A DNA stretch of 64,000 nucleotides from Chlorops oryzae. Taxonomy: Eukaryota > Arthropoda > Insecta > Diptera > Chloropidae. Under the pieces are notes generated by a model that saw only the letters and a program-made list of their open reading frames with translations, had not been told where the DNA came from and searched no databases. Each line of letters starts with the position of its first letter. The stretch's first letter is position 1. A program made the position numbers and the translations under genes. Below, in pieces: positions 12,057 through 24,371 of the stretch. The stretch is taken from the NCBI GenBank assembly GCA_020466095.1, contig CM035807.1, positions 98,198,481 to 98,262,480 on the forward strand, given 5' to 3'.

Positions 12057-12770
12057 ACATACGTTCCAGCTCTCGTCTTAGTCGCCGGCGAGGGCGTTAA
12101 CTTGCAGCGTGTGAGTATCAGTGACAGCGTCAACATTAACACCATCCAGTGCCACTGACAGATAAACGGAACGAAATTTTAATAAAAAAAAATTTAAAAA
12201 AATAAGGAAAGTAAAAAACCCGCCGACTTTTAACTTGTGCCATGACACTATTCATAAAAAGCAATAAAGGAAAAGAAAATGTTTTAAAATGAAAATTCCA
12301 TTGCCGGCTGGCGTTTTGCCGCTGCAGAAGGTGAAAACCATAAAGACCATGAGACGACCTACTTTGTTGTTTGTTTTGTTGCGTTCAGATTTATTGTGTG
12401 CAAACATAATTTAAAATTTTCCCCATATTTTCCTTTGACTTTTAATAAATCGCTTCATTACCATCTGCACTTTAAGATTGTGTCAGAATGAAGAAAAAAT
12501 AAATAAATCAATATATAAAGACACGAAAGGACCTTGATATTGAAACAGAAAATTAATGGAAATTTTTTGATTTTGTTATTTCATTTACTGTCTATCTGTC
12601 TGTCTGTCTGTCTGATTGGATTGATCATTATCCTCATTATCATTGACTTCATTAATTCTCACCGCTTCCATTAATAATCCGAATCTCTTTGTTTGTATTC
12701 GACCATTATCCGAGTCAGGCCCGTACGCACGGGCGAATTTTGGGGGCTCTAAAGTCCGAAGTACTTCCTG
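12057..12770. other. A+T-rich non-coding DNA with a GTCT microsatellite
   Basis: GTCT repeats at 12595-12615. No coding or RNA feature seen. Confidence 0.4.
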
Positions 12771-14006
12771 TTTTTATACCCAGCGTAAGCGGGGTATATT
12801 AGTTTTGTGCAAATTTGTAACAGGAGAATTAAGCTTCCGGAGCTATATAAAAATATTTATAGAAATGATCAGGATCAAAAATGAATCGATTTAGACATGT
12901 CCGTCTGTCCGTCTGTCCGTCTGTCCGTCTAGTCCGTCCGATACGTCCGTCCGATCCGTCCGTCTGTCCGTCTGTCCGTCTGTCCGTCCGCCGTGGTCGG
13001 ATCTCCTCCGAAACGGCTGGACCAATCAAGTCGAAATTTGACACACCGTATTTCGGAATCCGATGTATGATCCTAAGTAAAAATGGGAGACATCCCCCAC
13101 TGCCACGCCCACAATATTGAATATAAATGTGTTTTCAGTAAAATGCTTTAACTTGCGAACCATTTCAACACATTCCATATGATATTGGTGTACTGGTAAA
13201 TTTTTCTACGAAAAGAGACATATCCTGGCAAAAAATGGACACCGCCCTCTTCGAGCCACGCCCACAAATAAGCCAAAAATAAGGGCTTATCGTAACTTGT
13301 GAAGTAAAAGGCGTAGAAGCTTCAAATTCGCAGCATAGGTTGCCTAAGGCAAATGAAAGGTGTAGAACAAAAATTTATGTAGCCCGCCCACTGCCACGCC
13401 CACAAATAGAGAATTTTTCATAACTTCCGAAGTAAAAGGCGTAGAAGCTTCAAATTCGCAACATAGGTTCACCAAGGCAAATGAAAGGTGTAGGAAAATT
13501 TTTTTTATGGCCCGCCCACTGCCACGCCACAAATGAAGTTTTTTCGTAACTTCCGAAGTAAAAGGCGTAGAAGCTTCGAAATTCGCAACATAGGTTCACC
13601 AAGGTGAATGAAAGGTGTAGGAAAAAATTTTTGTGGCCCGCCCACTGCCACGCCCACAAATAAAGATTTTTCGTAACTTTTCCGAAGTAAAAGGCGTAGA
13701 AGCTTCAAATTCGCAACATAGGTTCACCAAGGCGAACGAAAGGTGTAGGAAAAAATTTTATGCGGCCCGCCCACTGCCACGCCCACAAATGAAGATTTTT
13801 CGTAACTTCCGAAGTAAAAGAAGTAGAAGCTTCAAACTCGCAACATAGGTTCACCATGGCGAATGAAAGGTGTAGGGAAATAATTTATGTTGCCCTCCCA
13901 CTGCCACCCCCACAAATAGAGAAGCAAAACATAGTGCGCTCGTAATGTCGGGACGCTGTGTATTTCAAAGTCGGGCTTGCACCGACTTTAGCTTTCTTAC
14001 TTGTTT
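12771..14006 (+). mobile_element. Mini-me / DINE-1-like non-autonomous Helitron-type element
   Basis: It starts with a short hairpin around TATACCC and GGGTATATTAG (12776-12801), like the TATACCC...GGGTATATTA head of a widespread fly repeat class. There follows a diagnostic GTCY microsatellite (12899-12990), CTCCGAAACGGCTGGACCAA, repeated CCCACTGCCACGCCCACAA blocks, five 127-128-bp tandem units (13262-13925), and a close at CTTTAGCTTTCTTACTTGTT. The layout (hairpin head, GTCY microsatellite, minisatellite core, conserved tail) is that of mini-me/DINE-1 elements, usually classed with non-autonomous Helitrons. No protein is encoded. Class assignment is by memory of the family layout. Confidence 0.65.
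13262..13925. repeat. 127-bp tandem repeat, five copies
   Basis: The marker CATAGGTT or CATAGGTTCACC falls at 13334, 13462, 13589, 13717 and 13844, so the period is 127-128 bp. Each unit has TTCCGAAGTAAAAGGCGTAG, AAGCTTCAAATTCGCAACAT, a GAATGAAAGGTGTAGGAAAA piece and CCGCCCACTGCCACGCCCAC. The inner units agree best; the first and last are more diverged. It lies within the Helitron-like element. Confidence 0.9.
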
Positions 14007-14848
14007 TCTACATGTTTTTGGTATAGAAAATTGAATTGCTTCTTTAGAGCATGTATAGCCCTTAATAACATAATGGGGACATCGCTGTGGCTGCCGAACT
14101 TCTTAAGTTGATAAAGCTGAATAGTGGCTTCTGCGTGCTTGGGTTCTACACCTCCATTTAGTCCTTAGTTTTAGAGATCCTATCTTGTTTACATGTCATT
14201 TTATAGAAAAAAAGCTCAGCTTTCGCTTAAAATTATTTTAAAAATATCAAAAATGTCGCATTGGGCGAAAAATTACTTATAAAAATAGAAACCATTTTTT
14301 TCCATCAATAATGAATTATGGGGGTTTTAATATTTTTTTTCGGAAAGAGCAGACAAAAATCTATAAACATCCTTTATCACACTGTTTTTCATTTTGCAAT
14401 TTGCGAGACGTAGAATTTTTTGAATCCAAAAAGGACCAAAAGTTTAACACCCTGTGTCTAGGCAATTGCTTAATATTGCCCCTTCTCCATTTGCACAATT
14501 CATGTACTCTCATAGCGCAACATTTCCACCGAAATCCCAGGTATGAACTTTGTTGAGCGGTTACACTTGACGTCAAATGCCCCATATGTATGTATGTATA
14601 TAAATTTGTTTTAATTATAAGTAATTCGGGCACTAACTTCTCTCCGTGTGCCTATCAAAAAGGGTGCACTCAAAACCTCACTTTGGGTCTTTAAATACTT
14701 TTTTTGCGAGTGTAATTCTGTCTAAGACGGAACTCATTATGCTCCTCCATGAGGCGCCATTAACCGGAAATGTATCTGTATTCATGACAGCAGCAATAAG
14801 ACAACATTTCAAGCAACAACAATCCATTTAGAAGCAATAAAGAGGGAG

Positions 14849-14884
<36 letters not shown>

Positions 14885-14885
14885 C

Positions 14886-14916
<31 letters not shown>

Positions 14917-17900
14917 CAATAAATAACAACTAATAATAATCAGGCAGTTGAAACGGAACGGAATCGCTTCGAAAGAGGTGGAAATTCCAATTGCGGATTC
15001 CGATTTCGATACCGATTCCGATTGTGTTTGCGATTCCGATTTGGATGCGATTCGAGCGCTTGCCAAGCAGATGTGCATTAACCTGACACGAGCTCTAACG
15101 AGCTCAGATAGTAAATCAGATGTAAAAACCCACTTACCACCCGAATGTGTGCTTGTGTGTGTTGTGTGTGTGTGTGCGTGTGTGTTGCGGATATCGGAGT
15201 CGCAGGAATCGGAACGGCACTGACAAGTGAATTCAAGTGCTGCTCGTCGCATTGCAATCGCATTCTCGAATAGCTAGAAAAAAGATGCTGCCTGGCAGTG
15301 CAGAGTGTCTTCTGCTTTTGTGCTTTTCCACTCGAGTTGGGATTCTTAGAAACTGTGACGCCAGTGCCCGCCGACTCCGTTGGCCCCGCACGTGTTGACT
15401 TCGCGCTGCGGCGATACAGCTACAGTATCACAGTCCTCAATGCCGAACACAAATCTTTCATTTTCATTGCCATTCGAGACGTGCATTACGGATTTCCCCA
15501 CGATTGGAGCTCTTCTTCTTCATCTTCGCACTCGTGTCTGTACTCGTACATATGTACCTTGAACGTTTATCACTTTGACTTTCTTGCCTCCGAAATGCTC
15601 AAATACATGTGCGCTGCCATTATGATGATGCGGTGAAGTTATTGAATTTGTTGTGCCTTTTTGTTTGCCTGTCTTATTTCCTTTTAACTCTTTGCTTCTG
15701 TTTTTTTTTTTTCGACTCCTTGCTGCCGTTCTGAATGCTGAATGCCAGATAACATTGCTACTTCTTGACTGGCTGCTGCTGGCTGGCTGACTGTCTCGGC
15801 TCGGCTAGGCTCATTCTGATCATCTGTTGGACCGAGTTGGTGGCTAAACTTGGCCGGAGAATTGCTCATCCAGTGCGTTTTTCAAGTTCAACAACCTGCA
15901 AATGTGATACTAAAACTCTCAAATGTGAAGAGATGCGCTAGGCCTGCCATATCCATACATATAACTCATATACGTGCATAGAGGAGAACATTTTCGGACA
16001 TTACAATGCCATGTAAACATGGAGAATGAAGCACGCTCACACAGGCACACACACGCCACACTCACATACACAATCACAAAAGAACAGAAAAAATGAAAAT
16101 TGGCATCGAATGCAAAATGCAGTATCAGCATTAGCCCCAAAACATCTGCAACGTAAACTCGAAAGAGGGCGCTTCACATGCCTTCAAATGTCATGCAAAC
16201 GATTACCGTCCTTCACGTTCGTGCTCGTGTTCGTGCTCATGAGTGTTTCTATGGCTGTGTCTATGATTGTACGTCCATAATAATGTGCTCCACTTCGTTG
16301 TGGATATCAATTTTATGTGGCCCAACGGAATGTTTACAACTGGAGGTGGCTGCGCCTCTTCTGTGCCTTCGAAAGGGGGGAATTTTTTTTTTTGATTCGA
16401 GTTCATTTTGGGTCCAATTCGAATGACCACCGGCTCCCGGCAATCGAAGCCAGTATTCCAATAATGCAACTCGAGCACGATTCTCTTATTTTAGCGTATT
16501 TTTTCGCAATATTCATATTCATTTATTGGCGTAAAATTTAATTTCGCAAAATAAAAATTATTTATTTTTGCCCTTTTTGGTTTTTGCCTTTCAATTCGTC
16601 GCTTGGCCTGTTTGTTGCCCGGTTTTTTGCTCGGTCGTTCTTTCTTTTTTTTTCGTTTATATGTATGTAGCTTTTTATTGTTGCCACTTTTACAAGTGTT
16701 TTCCGCTCAATGGGCTTTCGAAAAAGTTCATTAATCACAACCAAGAGCAAATGAATTACGAAAGGCAAAAAGAAAGAACAACAAAAACTCGTTGGGGAAC
16801 TTCAATATTTCACTTTAATCTACCTTAAAGCAGAGACGGACGCCACAAAATGGAAACAAATTTTAACAACAATTGCTTTAGGAATGCGCAAAAATTTTTC
16901 GAACCCCCATACCTAAGGATACATAAATACCACGAATATTTGTTTTAAAAATTAATAAAAAATAACAAATAATAACAACAATAATGCCATATAAAATAAC
17001 AACAACAGTGACCGCATCGAAAATCTGATTTGAAAAAAAAAAATAAAAGAAAACCTGAATTGACTCACTCAACTTTCCAGTCGTTAACACTTGCTAATTC
17101 GACAAGTTTGAGAACATCTCAAAAAGTCCCATAATCGTTTCGATGTGATTCGAAAATAAAATCCAGTTTAATCGTCGAGATTAGCATTTCATCTGTGAAG
17201 AGGCGTGGCGGGGCGAGGCGAGGAGACTACTTTTTTCAATACTCGAGAGTTAGCTGTATCGGCCATAAATAGATCGACCGCAGCAGCTAACACCAAGACA
17301 TTCATTTGTGGTTTGGGGCAACTTTTCAAGCAATCGGGACACAATGTGTAAAGAAGAACTATAAACGAATAAAAAAGACACGTCAAACAAAAAAAAAAAA
17401 AAAAAAAAAATACCAAATTGAAAATGGCTTCCTGTTAAACGGCCGACCACATTACAAGCCAGCGAGCCATTAACTATTGTTTCGCTAATCGGCCACCAAG
17501 CCCGCACAGAGATACAATTCATTGAAGTGTCGTCCAATCGGCAATAAAAGACACATGTTGCCGATTTTCCATGCCATATTATTTTGAGATAAAAAAAAAA
17601 AAACAGAATAAAAATCAAATGTGAAATCAGCAATGGAAACGAGCGGAACAAATTCAAATTAAACGCAAGAAGAATTTTTCTCTTTTTATACATATTTAGC
17701 TTATTACTAGTTCGAGGAAGAGAACAAATAGTTGCCCGATTGCCCACACCGACGTATGCGGAATGAATGCAATTTAAAATGCAAATTCCGAACCACCGAA
17801 AAAGAAAAAAAAAAGCCCCAGCTGGACTTAACTAATTTCACATGCTCCGGCCGTTTAAGGAGAACCGGAACGAACGCATGAAACACGAACGTTTTTCGAG

Positions 17901-18323
17901 CTTTAGAGAAAGAAAATTTAGGAAATTCTCGAATTTGGGAAAAACGATTTTTTTCACTTTAATTATATTTTAAAGTTTGTTTGAAATCGTATAAATTTAA
18001 TTAATTTGTAGAAAATTTAAAATTATTTAAATTCGTGTAGAATTTCCCCCTGCTTGGAACGATCGAAATTGAATTTTTTTGTGCATCGTACACGTAGAAA
18101 AGGCTTTCAAAAGAAACTCTCTGCATCTTCAAATTCAAAGCGTATTCAATTTTCGGAGTTTCAAGTTGTGTTTTTGTGGCATAGAAGATATTTTGGGCTG
18201 CAGAAATTCTACAAAAACAATGCGCATGTGAAAAGAAGTTAAATTCGAAGATTTTTGAGTTTTTTGTTAAAAATATTCCTTTTTGTGGACAAAAACATTT
18301 ATTTTTTGCAAGGATACTCAGAC
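14007..18323. other. Non-coding stretch with GA, CGATTC and GT repeats
   Basis: GA-rich array 14843-14917, imperfect CGATTC hexamers 14995-15057, GT repeats 15147-15185, CGTTCGTGCT-type repeats 16216-16245, and poly-A runs at 17391-17410 and 17590-17602. Several open frames cross these repeats but none resembles a known protein. No RNA gene recognised. Confidence 0.4.
14843..14917. repeat. GA dinucleotide tract
   Basis: About 75 bp of GAGAGA with a few interruptions; purine-only on the + strand apart from two C positions. Confidence 0.85.
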
Positions 18324-18981
18324 GGAGAGCGAGTGAGATAGGATGAGAGAATGAGTGAGAAGAGTGAGAGAGTAGAGTGAGAGAGATGAGAGTGAGTGAG
18401 AGAGTGAGTGGATAGAGAGAGATGAGAGAGTGAGAGTGAGAGTAGAGAGTGAGAATGAGAGAGAGAGGAGTGAGAGAGTGAGAGATGAGAGAGTGAGTGA
18501 GATGAGAGAGTGAGAGTGAGATAGAGTGAGTGAGATAGAGAGTGAGAGAGTGAGATGAGAGAGTGAGTGAGAGAGGAGTAGAGTGAGAAGAGTAGAGAGA
18601 TGAGATAGAGTGAGGAGATGAGAGTGAGTGAGATGAGAGAGTGAGTGAGAGGAGTGAGAAGAGTGAGTGAGATAGAGTGAGTGAGATAGAGTGAGAGAGA
18701 TAGAGTGAGTGAGATAGAGTGAGTGAGATAGAGTGAGTGAGATAGAGTGAGTGAGATAGAGTGAGTGAGATAGAGTGAGTGAGATAGAGTGAGTGAGATA
18801 GAGTGAGTGAGATAGAGTGAGTGAGATAGAGTGAGTGAGATAGAGTGAGTGAGAGAAAGCTAGTGAGAGAGATAGTGAGTGAGAGGGGGAGAGTGAGTGA
18901 GAGAGAGGGCGAAAGAGAGAGAGAGAGAGAGAGCGAAAGAGAAAGAGAGAGAAAGAGAGGGGCGAGAGAAAGAGAGAGAGA
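18324..18981. repeat. Purine-rich satellite with 14-bp units
   Basis: About 660 bp of GAGTGAGA-type sequence. Between 18671 and about 18852 the unit GATAGAGTGAGTGA repeats roughly 13 times in tandem with almost no change. The flanks are irregular GAGTGAGAGA, and the right end becomes plain GAGAAAGAGA. The long reading frame on the minus strand (Ser/Leu/His repeats) is a by-product of this composition, not a gene. Confidence 0.9.
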
Positions 18982-19358
18982 GCTGGAGCGACAGGGTGAG
19001 AATGAGACAGTATGAAACAGAGAGGAATGAATTTATGCTTGAATATTTTACGGAATCTGATCATTCTGATATCATTTTCAATGATCAATGAATAGGAATT
19101 TCGCCCATTTTTCAAAAATCCACCACAAAATTGCATAAGGAAAAACTTCCCTGCAATTATTCAGCATTTCACTACCTTGATGTTGAAATTTAGCGCACTC
19201 CGGAAGAAATTCAGGAATTTTTAGGAATTTCATTCGTTGCCAGTTTTGAGAGTAAGGCCAAAATTCAGGGATAATTCGAGCTTTTAGAAGAGACTCTGGC
19301 TATAAAAGTTTACATGGACATTTTGAGGGCCCTAAATTTTTTAAGTGAAATGCGGCCT

Positions 19359-19476
19359 CTTTTGGTTTTGCAGGCACCTTGAATTGAAACTATTGTGTTA
19401 ATTGAATCAAAATCTTTTTGTGGCGGTCTCGTCCATCAATTTTAGAATGCTTTCTTTTAACGTGACAGCATTTCAC
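19359..19476. repeat. Direct repeat pair, left copy
   Basis: Begins near TTTTGCAGGCACCTTGAATT, continues GAAACTATTGTGTTAATTGA and GGTCTCGTCCATCA, and ends at ACGTGACAGCATTTCAC. It matches 22494-22610 over about 117 bases with only a handful of differences. Confidence 0.85.
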
Positions 19477-21720
19477 TAAATTTTCGATGGTGACTTTGAA
19501 GATCGATTGAAGTGTTAATGCTCTTCGGTTTTTGTTTTTCTTTATTTGTTTATGTAACCCGAAATTTTATTTATTTTGAAAAAAAAAGCAACAAATAAAT
19601 AACAAGAAATACCGACCTTAAGTCGTCCTAAAACCGGTTTTCGAAAACGAAAAAGCACTCGAAATTGTCGATTCTTTGATTGCGATTCAAAGCGTTCGAT
19701 AATCTTCCAAATTGGAGAATAAGATTAATGAAGTATTTGTAAAAAATCGGCTTCGATTTAAACTCAATTTTATACGCCGTCAAATCGATTGCGAGGCAAT
19801 CGAATCCGTTCAACGAAGTGTTCTCATAAACGTGAGAAAAACAATGACATCGCAATAAATTCCGTCGGGGGAATACAATCGAGTTGCTTTGAAGGTAAAT
19901 AATTGCATAAAAGACTTACGAGTAGGAGCCAACATGAGAAAATGGGACAGAGCTACGAGTTATTCTTTAAGAGAAATTTTCAAAGAAAATCAATAAACCA
20001 ATGGAAGCAACTCAAATTTCCAGCCATTAATGCCTTCATGGGCCCAATTTTTTAGGATCAGTTACTGGCAAAGCCAAGCGAGGGCTTAAAAATCTAAAAT
20101 CAAACCAGAAAAAGGACAAATAAAAACAATTTTTTTTTAAATCTTAAATTTCTAGCGAATATGAAACCTCGTTTTACCTCCTCGGTACCGCGGAATAGTT
20201 CGCTGAACAATTTTTAAATTCTTTTATCCGTCATATACGGTACGCAAGAGTTTAAAGAGAAAAAATAACTTCTATGGAAACCCATTTATGAGTCCGCTCC
20301 GCTCGGTTAACCCTTCGAAATTATTGCAGACGAGCGATGGACGAACGCTTTGAGAAATCGAATCCACTGAATGTGCAATAAGTTCTTGTAGCGTGTGTGG
20401 CTTGTAAGCTCGAAAGGCGGACGGACAACAAACTCCAATAATTACTGCCGATGCTATCCCTGAAACCGCACTATGTGTAGTGTAGCGTCCTTCTTTAATT
20501 TTTCGCTTTTTGTTTCCTCCACAAATCGCAATTTCTCGCAATTTCTGACACTGACGGCATTTGGGCGTGAAGTGCAAGCGATCATGTGCGAACATGTCAT
20601 CAAAAGCGACAAGCTGCAGCGGTTATCGAACTTCGAATGAATAAATGACAGATGGAATGAGCGAATTGGACGAGCGCATGAATAGATGAACGGATGGATG
20701 CGAAAATCATCAATTTTTCACGATTCCAACAATTCAAGCAATTCGATTGTTATTCGAATTGCAGCGCGAGACCGAAATTCGAGAGCTTTGTATTTCGAAT
20801 GTCGTCGCTTTTGTTTAATTTTGTCTCACTCACTCACTGACTTACTCACCCACTCATCGGTCGGTCGACAACTGCTTTGGCAGCCGACAGTTGGAAATTG
20901 TCGCACAGTCGCTGACATTTGTTTTTCGAAAGTTTTATGTACATATGTATACGAATTCAATTCGATTCGAATCGATTTGATTCGCGGATATTTTTCGATG
21001 ATGGTGGCCATAAGACGACAATGGCGATGTCGATAGCGATGGCGATGGCCAGCCAGTTCCGATGTAAATTAGTTTTATGCAAATTGTATGTCCGTTCGTT
21101 GTCGAAATTTTTGAAGTGATGCCACGACTCGAACCTGAAAGTGCTGTCAATAAAATTTTATGTTTCGCCGAGCGCTCTTCAATGCAATCGAATCGAAACG
21201 AAACGAAACAAAACGAAACGAAGGCAAGCAGCTTCGATTTGATTTGATTGCCCTTTCAAGGCGTTCCTTTATGAATTTATTGAGACAAATGAGCATTTAT
21301 TTAAGAACATTGAGAGGAATGAATCCAGAATGAATCCGGAATGAGTGTGTGAAAGGCTTTGGCAAATCGTTTCCAACAATGATGAATGTCACCATAAATT
21401 CCATAAAGTATGAGAATAAAATAAAAACGAAAGGATTCTACATAACGAACAAATCTTCATTGCATTATTGAATTATTATACCTACTGTAAATTTAAAAAA
21501 TGAAATTTTTCTCTATCAAAACCATATCTAAGGAATTTATTAGAAAATCTACAGTGAAATCACTCGTAATCGCCGAAAAAATCTTTCTGCTCGCTTTGAA
21601 ATTTCGAACTCAAAGCATTTTAACAAAGAATATGTAATCATTTCATATGTATTCTTTGATTTTAACCACTTAACCACTTTATGCTTAAGTAAAGCAAACA
21701 ATTTTTGCAAGCTCTCCCTT

Positions 21721-21797
21721 GCATACATATGTATTTATGTATGTATGTATGTTTGTATGTATATGCATGTATATATGTATGTAATGTATGTATTAAA
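21721..21797. repeat. ATGT/GTATAT microsatellite
   Basis: GTATGTATGTATG-type sequence with a few interruptions. Confidence 0.85.
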
Positions 21798-22493
21798 TGT
21801 GTCTTACTTTTTCGTGATTCTTGTAGATTACCACGCTTCGAGTAGCTTTGTATAGCTGCAGTCTAATGATGGACCCCACCCGAATTTGTGATTTGATGTC
21901 TTTGTCTGCTTCTCGACTTTCATACATACATATCTTCGAGTTACAAAAATTCCTGGGTGTGTTTTGCAAATGTTTTTATTACTTTGAGTGTACATACATA
22001 CAATCAACTTGTCGTCTTTTGATTTCAAGTGAATTGAAATTGTTTCAGTTTTTGCTTGTTTTCTGATTGTTTTTTTTTTTTTTGTTTTTTTTTTTTTGTA
22101 CACTTGCTGCATGCGAACGATATCGGATCGTTTTGCCTTTCTTATTTAAAAGGTTCGAATTCCAAAGCTATTTATCTGCTGGAATGCGACAAATTAAAGG
22201 CAAATTTCACAGAAGATGCAGTCATTACCGCAAGTGCTTGTATGCCTCAAATTGAAATTAAATATCAAATATTTCCCTTTTTTTGTTGTCTGAAAAGGTT
22301 AGCCTGGTTAAATTCGAAATTCGAGTTTCTGTAAATCAGATATGATAAAATCGGTTTTGAAATTTCTTTCAAAAACCGAAAAATGATTGACTTTAGTGAT
22401 ACGGAAAAAAAAATGCTTGAAAAAATGTTGCTAAAGTGCAACGTGTTGCACAAAGCTCAGCAAGATGTTTCTGGCATTTTAAAGTTGTTTTCT

Positions 22494-22610
22494 CTTTGGA
22501 TTTTGCAGGCACTTTGAATTGAAACTATTGTGTTAATTGAATCAAAATCTTTCTGTGCGGTCTCGTCCATCAGTTTTAGAATACTTTCGTTTAACGTGGC
22601 AGCATTTCAC
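22494..22610. repeat. Direct repeat pair, right copy
   Basis: Same orientation as 19359-19476, about 3.1 kb away. It shares GAAACTATTGTGTTAATTGA, AATCAAAATCTTT and GTCTCGTCCATCA; sequence outside the copies does not align. Either two copies of one dispersed element or an ectopic duplication. Confidence 0.85.
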
Positions 22611-23597
22611 AGAGTCAGGACTGCTGTCGTGCGCATTGTTCTCCTTTCAGCTTTTGCAGTCTTCGTTGTTGTCTGGTGAAATGTTTTCGACAACACGTCA
22701 CCTGTCGCCCCATTTTGTGTTGCAATTTGCTGATTCACTCAAGTGGCTAGCTAGGGCGGCCACCGTCATAGAAGGGCCACCCTCCTTGGCAACAATTGCA
22801 ATTAGCAAAAAAGAAAAGAAAAAAAAAAGCCACGAAAATACCGAAACGCAACTTTCTACGACTGCAATTAGTAGTACCTACCTACGATTTAGCAAAAAAG
22901 AAAAGAAAATGAGAGACAAAACCGTAAGAAACAAATAGTAAGTAGTGAAAACAAAAGGAAAACATGTCGGTGCATTCATTATTGGCCACCGAAAAAGCGA
23001 TGTGACGAGCGGTGAATTTGCATTTTAACTTCCCCAACGAAATGTTGCGCATTCAGCGTTCGGCGTTCGGTAAAGTTGCTAATTAAGTAAGTGAAAAACG
23101 TTAGTCAAAAAAAACGGAGGAATGGTATGTGATGGGAAATCTGACAACCTCATTACTTCGATGAAAAGTATTCAATTACGTTAGAAGAAATAAAAAATGA
23201 AAATGAAAAAAAAAGAGTCGCGTTAAAATGAGTCAGCTTAAGGGGTTTTCAGTAGTTTTGGTTGCTGGTTTGCGTCGAGGAATACTTTTACGAAATTTGA
23301 ATTGAATCTGCTTAATATCTATAAGGGAGTATTATTTTGAAATGCAAATTTCAAGCCAGCTGAAATTGAAGAAATTTTTCCAAATTGTTTTCACGCTTCT
23401 GAATTTTATATTTTCCCTAATTTGCGTCAGAATTATTGAAGCAGCTGATTTCGAAGGCGCTGCGGCTTTCTCGATGTAATATTGGAAAAAATGCTTAAAA
23501 TATTTCAACTAAATGGCAACGCAAAATGCAAAGAATGATTCATAAATAGGTAAAAATATTACATCACAAGAAATAAAGTAAAGCTGTATAAGCATCA

Positions 23598-24000
23598 TTG
23601 AATAGTGTCAGTATGATGCAAATCTGTTCTTTGAAACATGGAAGAAACGAACATAAGAAGCCGCACCCACAAGGAACATATTGGCCTGCAGAAACACCAA
23701 ACTTTCTCCTTCAACTGAAGAGGACTGATACGCGGGCTCTTGTGGGCTTTCTAACAGGACACATAAGACTTGGTCGTCACATGACGGACATAAGAGTCGT
23801 GGAGAACCCTAAATGCGATTCCTGCCTTCCGCATGAGGATTTAACGGAACAATTCCTCTGTTAATGTCCCGACTTCTCGAAGACTAGAAGCACTCACGGA
23901 ACTTTTTTTTTTACCTCTAGCAAATCTGGAAGTTCTGAGACAACCGAAACCTTCTTTTCTATCTGGGGACGACAAATGGGCACCACAGTATTGCCCCGGT
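23598..24000 (+). pseudogene. Decayed non-LTR retrotransposon, C-terminal end of ORF2
   Basis: The frame at 23598-23864 ends ALVGFLTGHIRLGRHMTDIR and then KCDSC..HEDLTEQFLC, an in-frame TAA (23862-23864), then CPDFSKTRSTHGT. This follows the pattern LxTGHxxLxxH...CxxC...E(T/E)xxHxLxxCP found downstream of the reverse transcriptase in Jockey/I/R1-group elements. The usual Glu/Asp codon between the two Cys is the one that became a stop. After about 23910 the reading frame appears to shift, with LANLEVLRQPKPSFLSGDDK in another frame. No reverse transcriptase domain remains upstream, so this is a short fossil. Confidence 0.6.
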
Positions 24001-24011
24001 CTCACGCACTC

Positions 24012-24106
24012 CATCTTCTTCATCATTATCATCATCATTATCATATCATCATCATATCATCATCATCATCATCATTATCATTTTCATCATTATATTCATC
24101 ATCATC

Positions 24107-24143
<37 letters not shown>

Positions 24144-24371
24144 ATCATATCTTCAATTATCATTATATCATCATCATCTATCTATCATCATCATCATCAT
24201 CATCATCTATCATCTATCATCTTCATATCTCATATATCATCATCTCATCATCATCATTATCTTCATCATCATCATCATCATCATTCATCTATCATCATCA
24301 TCATCTCATCATCATCATCATCTTCATCATCATAATCTTCATCATCATTATCATGATCATCTTCATCATCA
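24012..24371. repeat. ATC trinucleotide block
   Basis: About 360 bp of CATCATCAT with TATC and TTC variants. It starts about where the retrotransposon remnant stops. Poly-His/poly-Ser frames through it are meaningless. Confidence 0.92.

Larger units (their letters stand above)
18982..23597. other. Non-coding stretch with a 117-bp direct repeat pair and an ATGT microsatellite
   Basis: Apart from the repeat pair 19359-19476 / 22494-22610 and the ATGT array 21721-21797, nothing is recognised. Poly-T occurs at 22071-22097, and CGAAA repeats occur near 21190-21222. Confidence 0.4.

Noticed and set aside
18318..19136. 272-codon open frame on the minus strand (Ser/His/Leu repeats)
   Set aside because: Produced by the 14-bp purine satellite; periodic by arithmetic, not by selection.
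23976..24335. Poly-His/Ser/Ile frame
   Set aside because: Translation of the ATC block.
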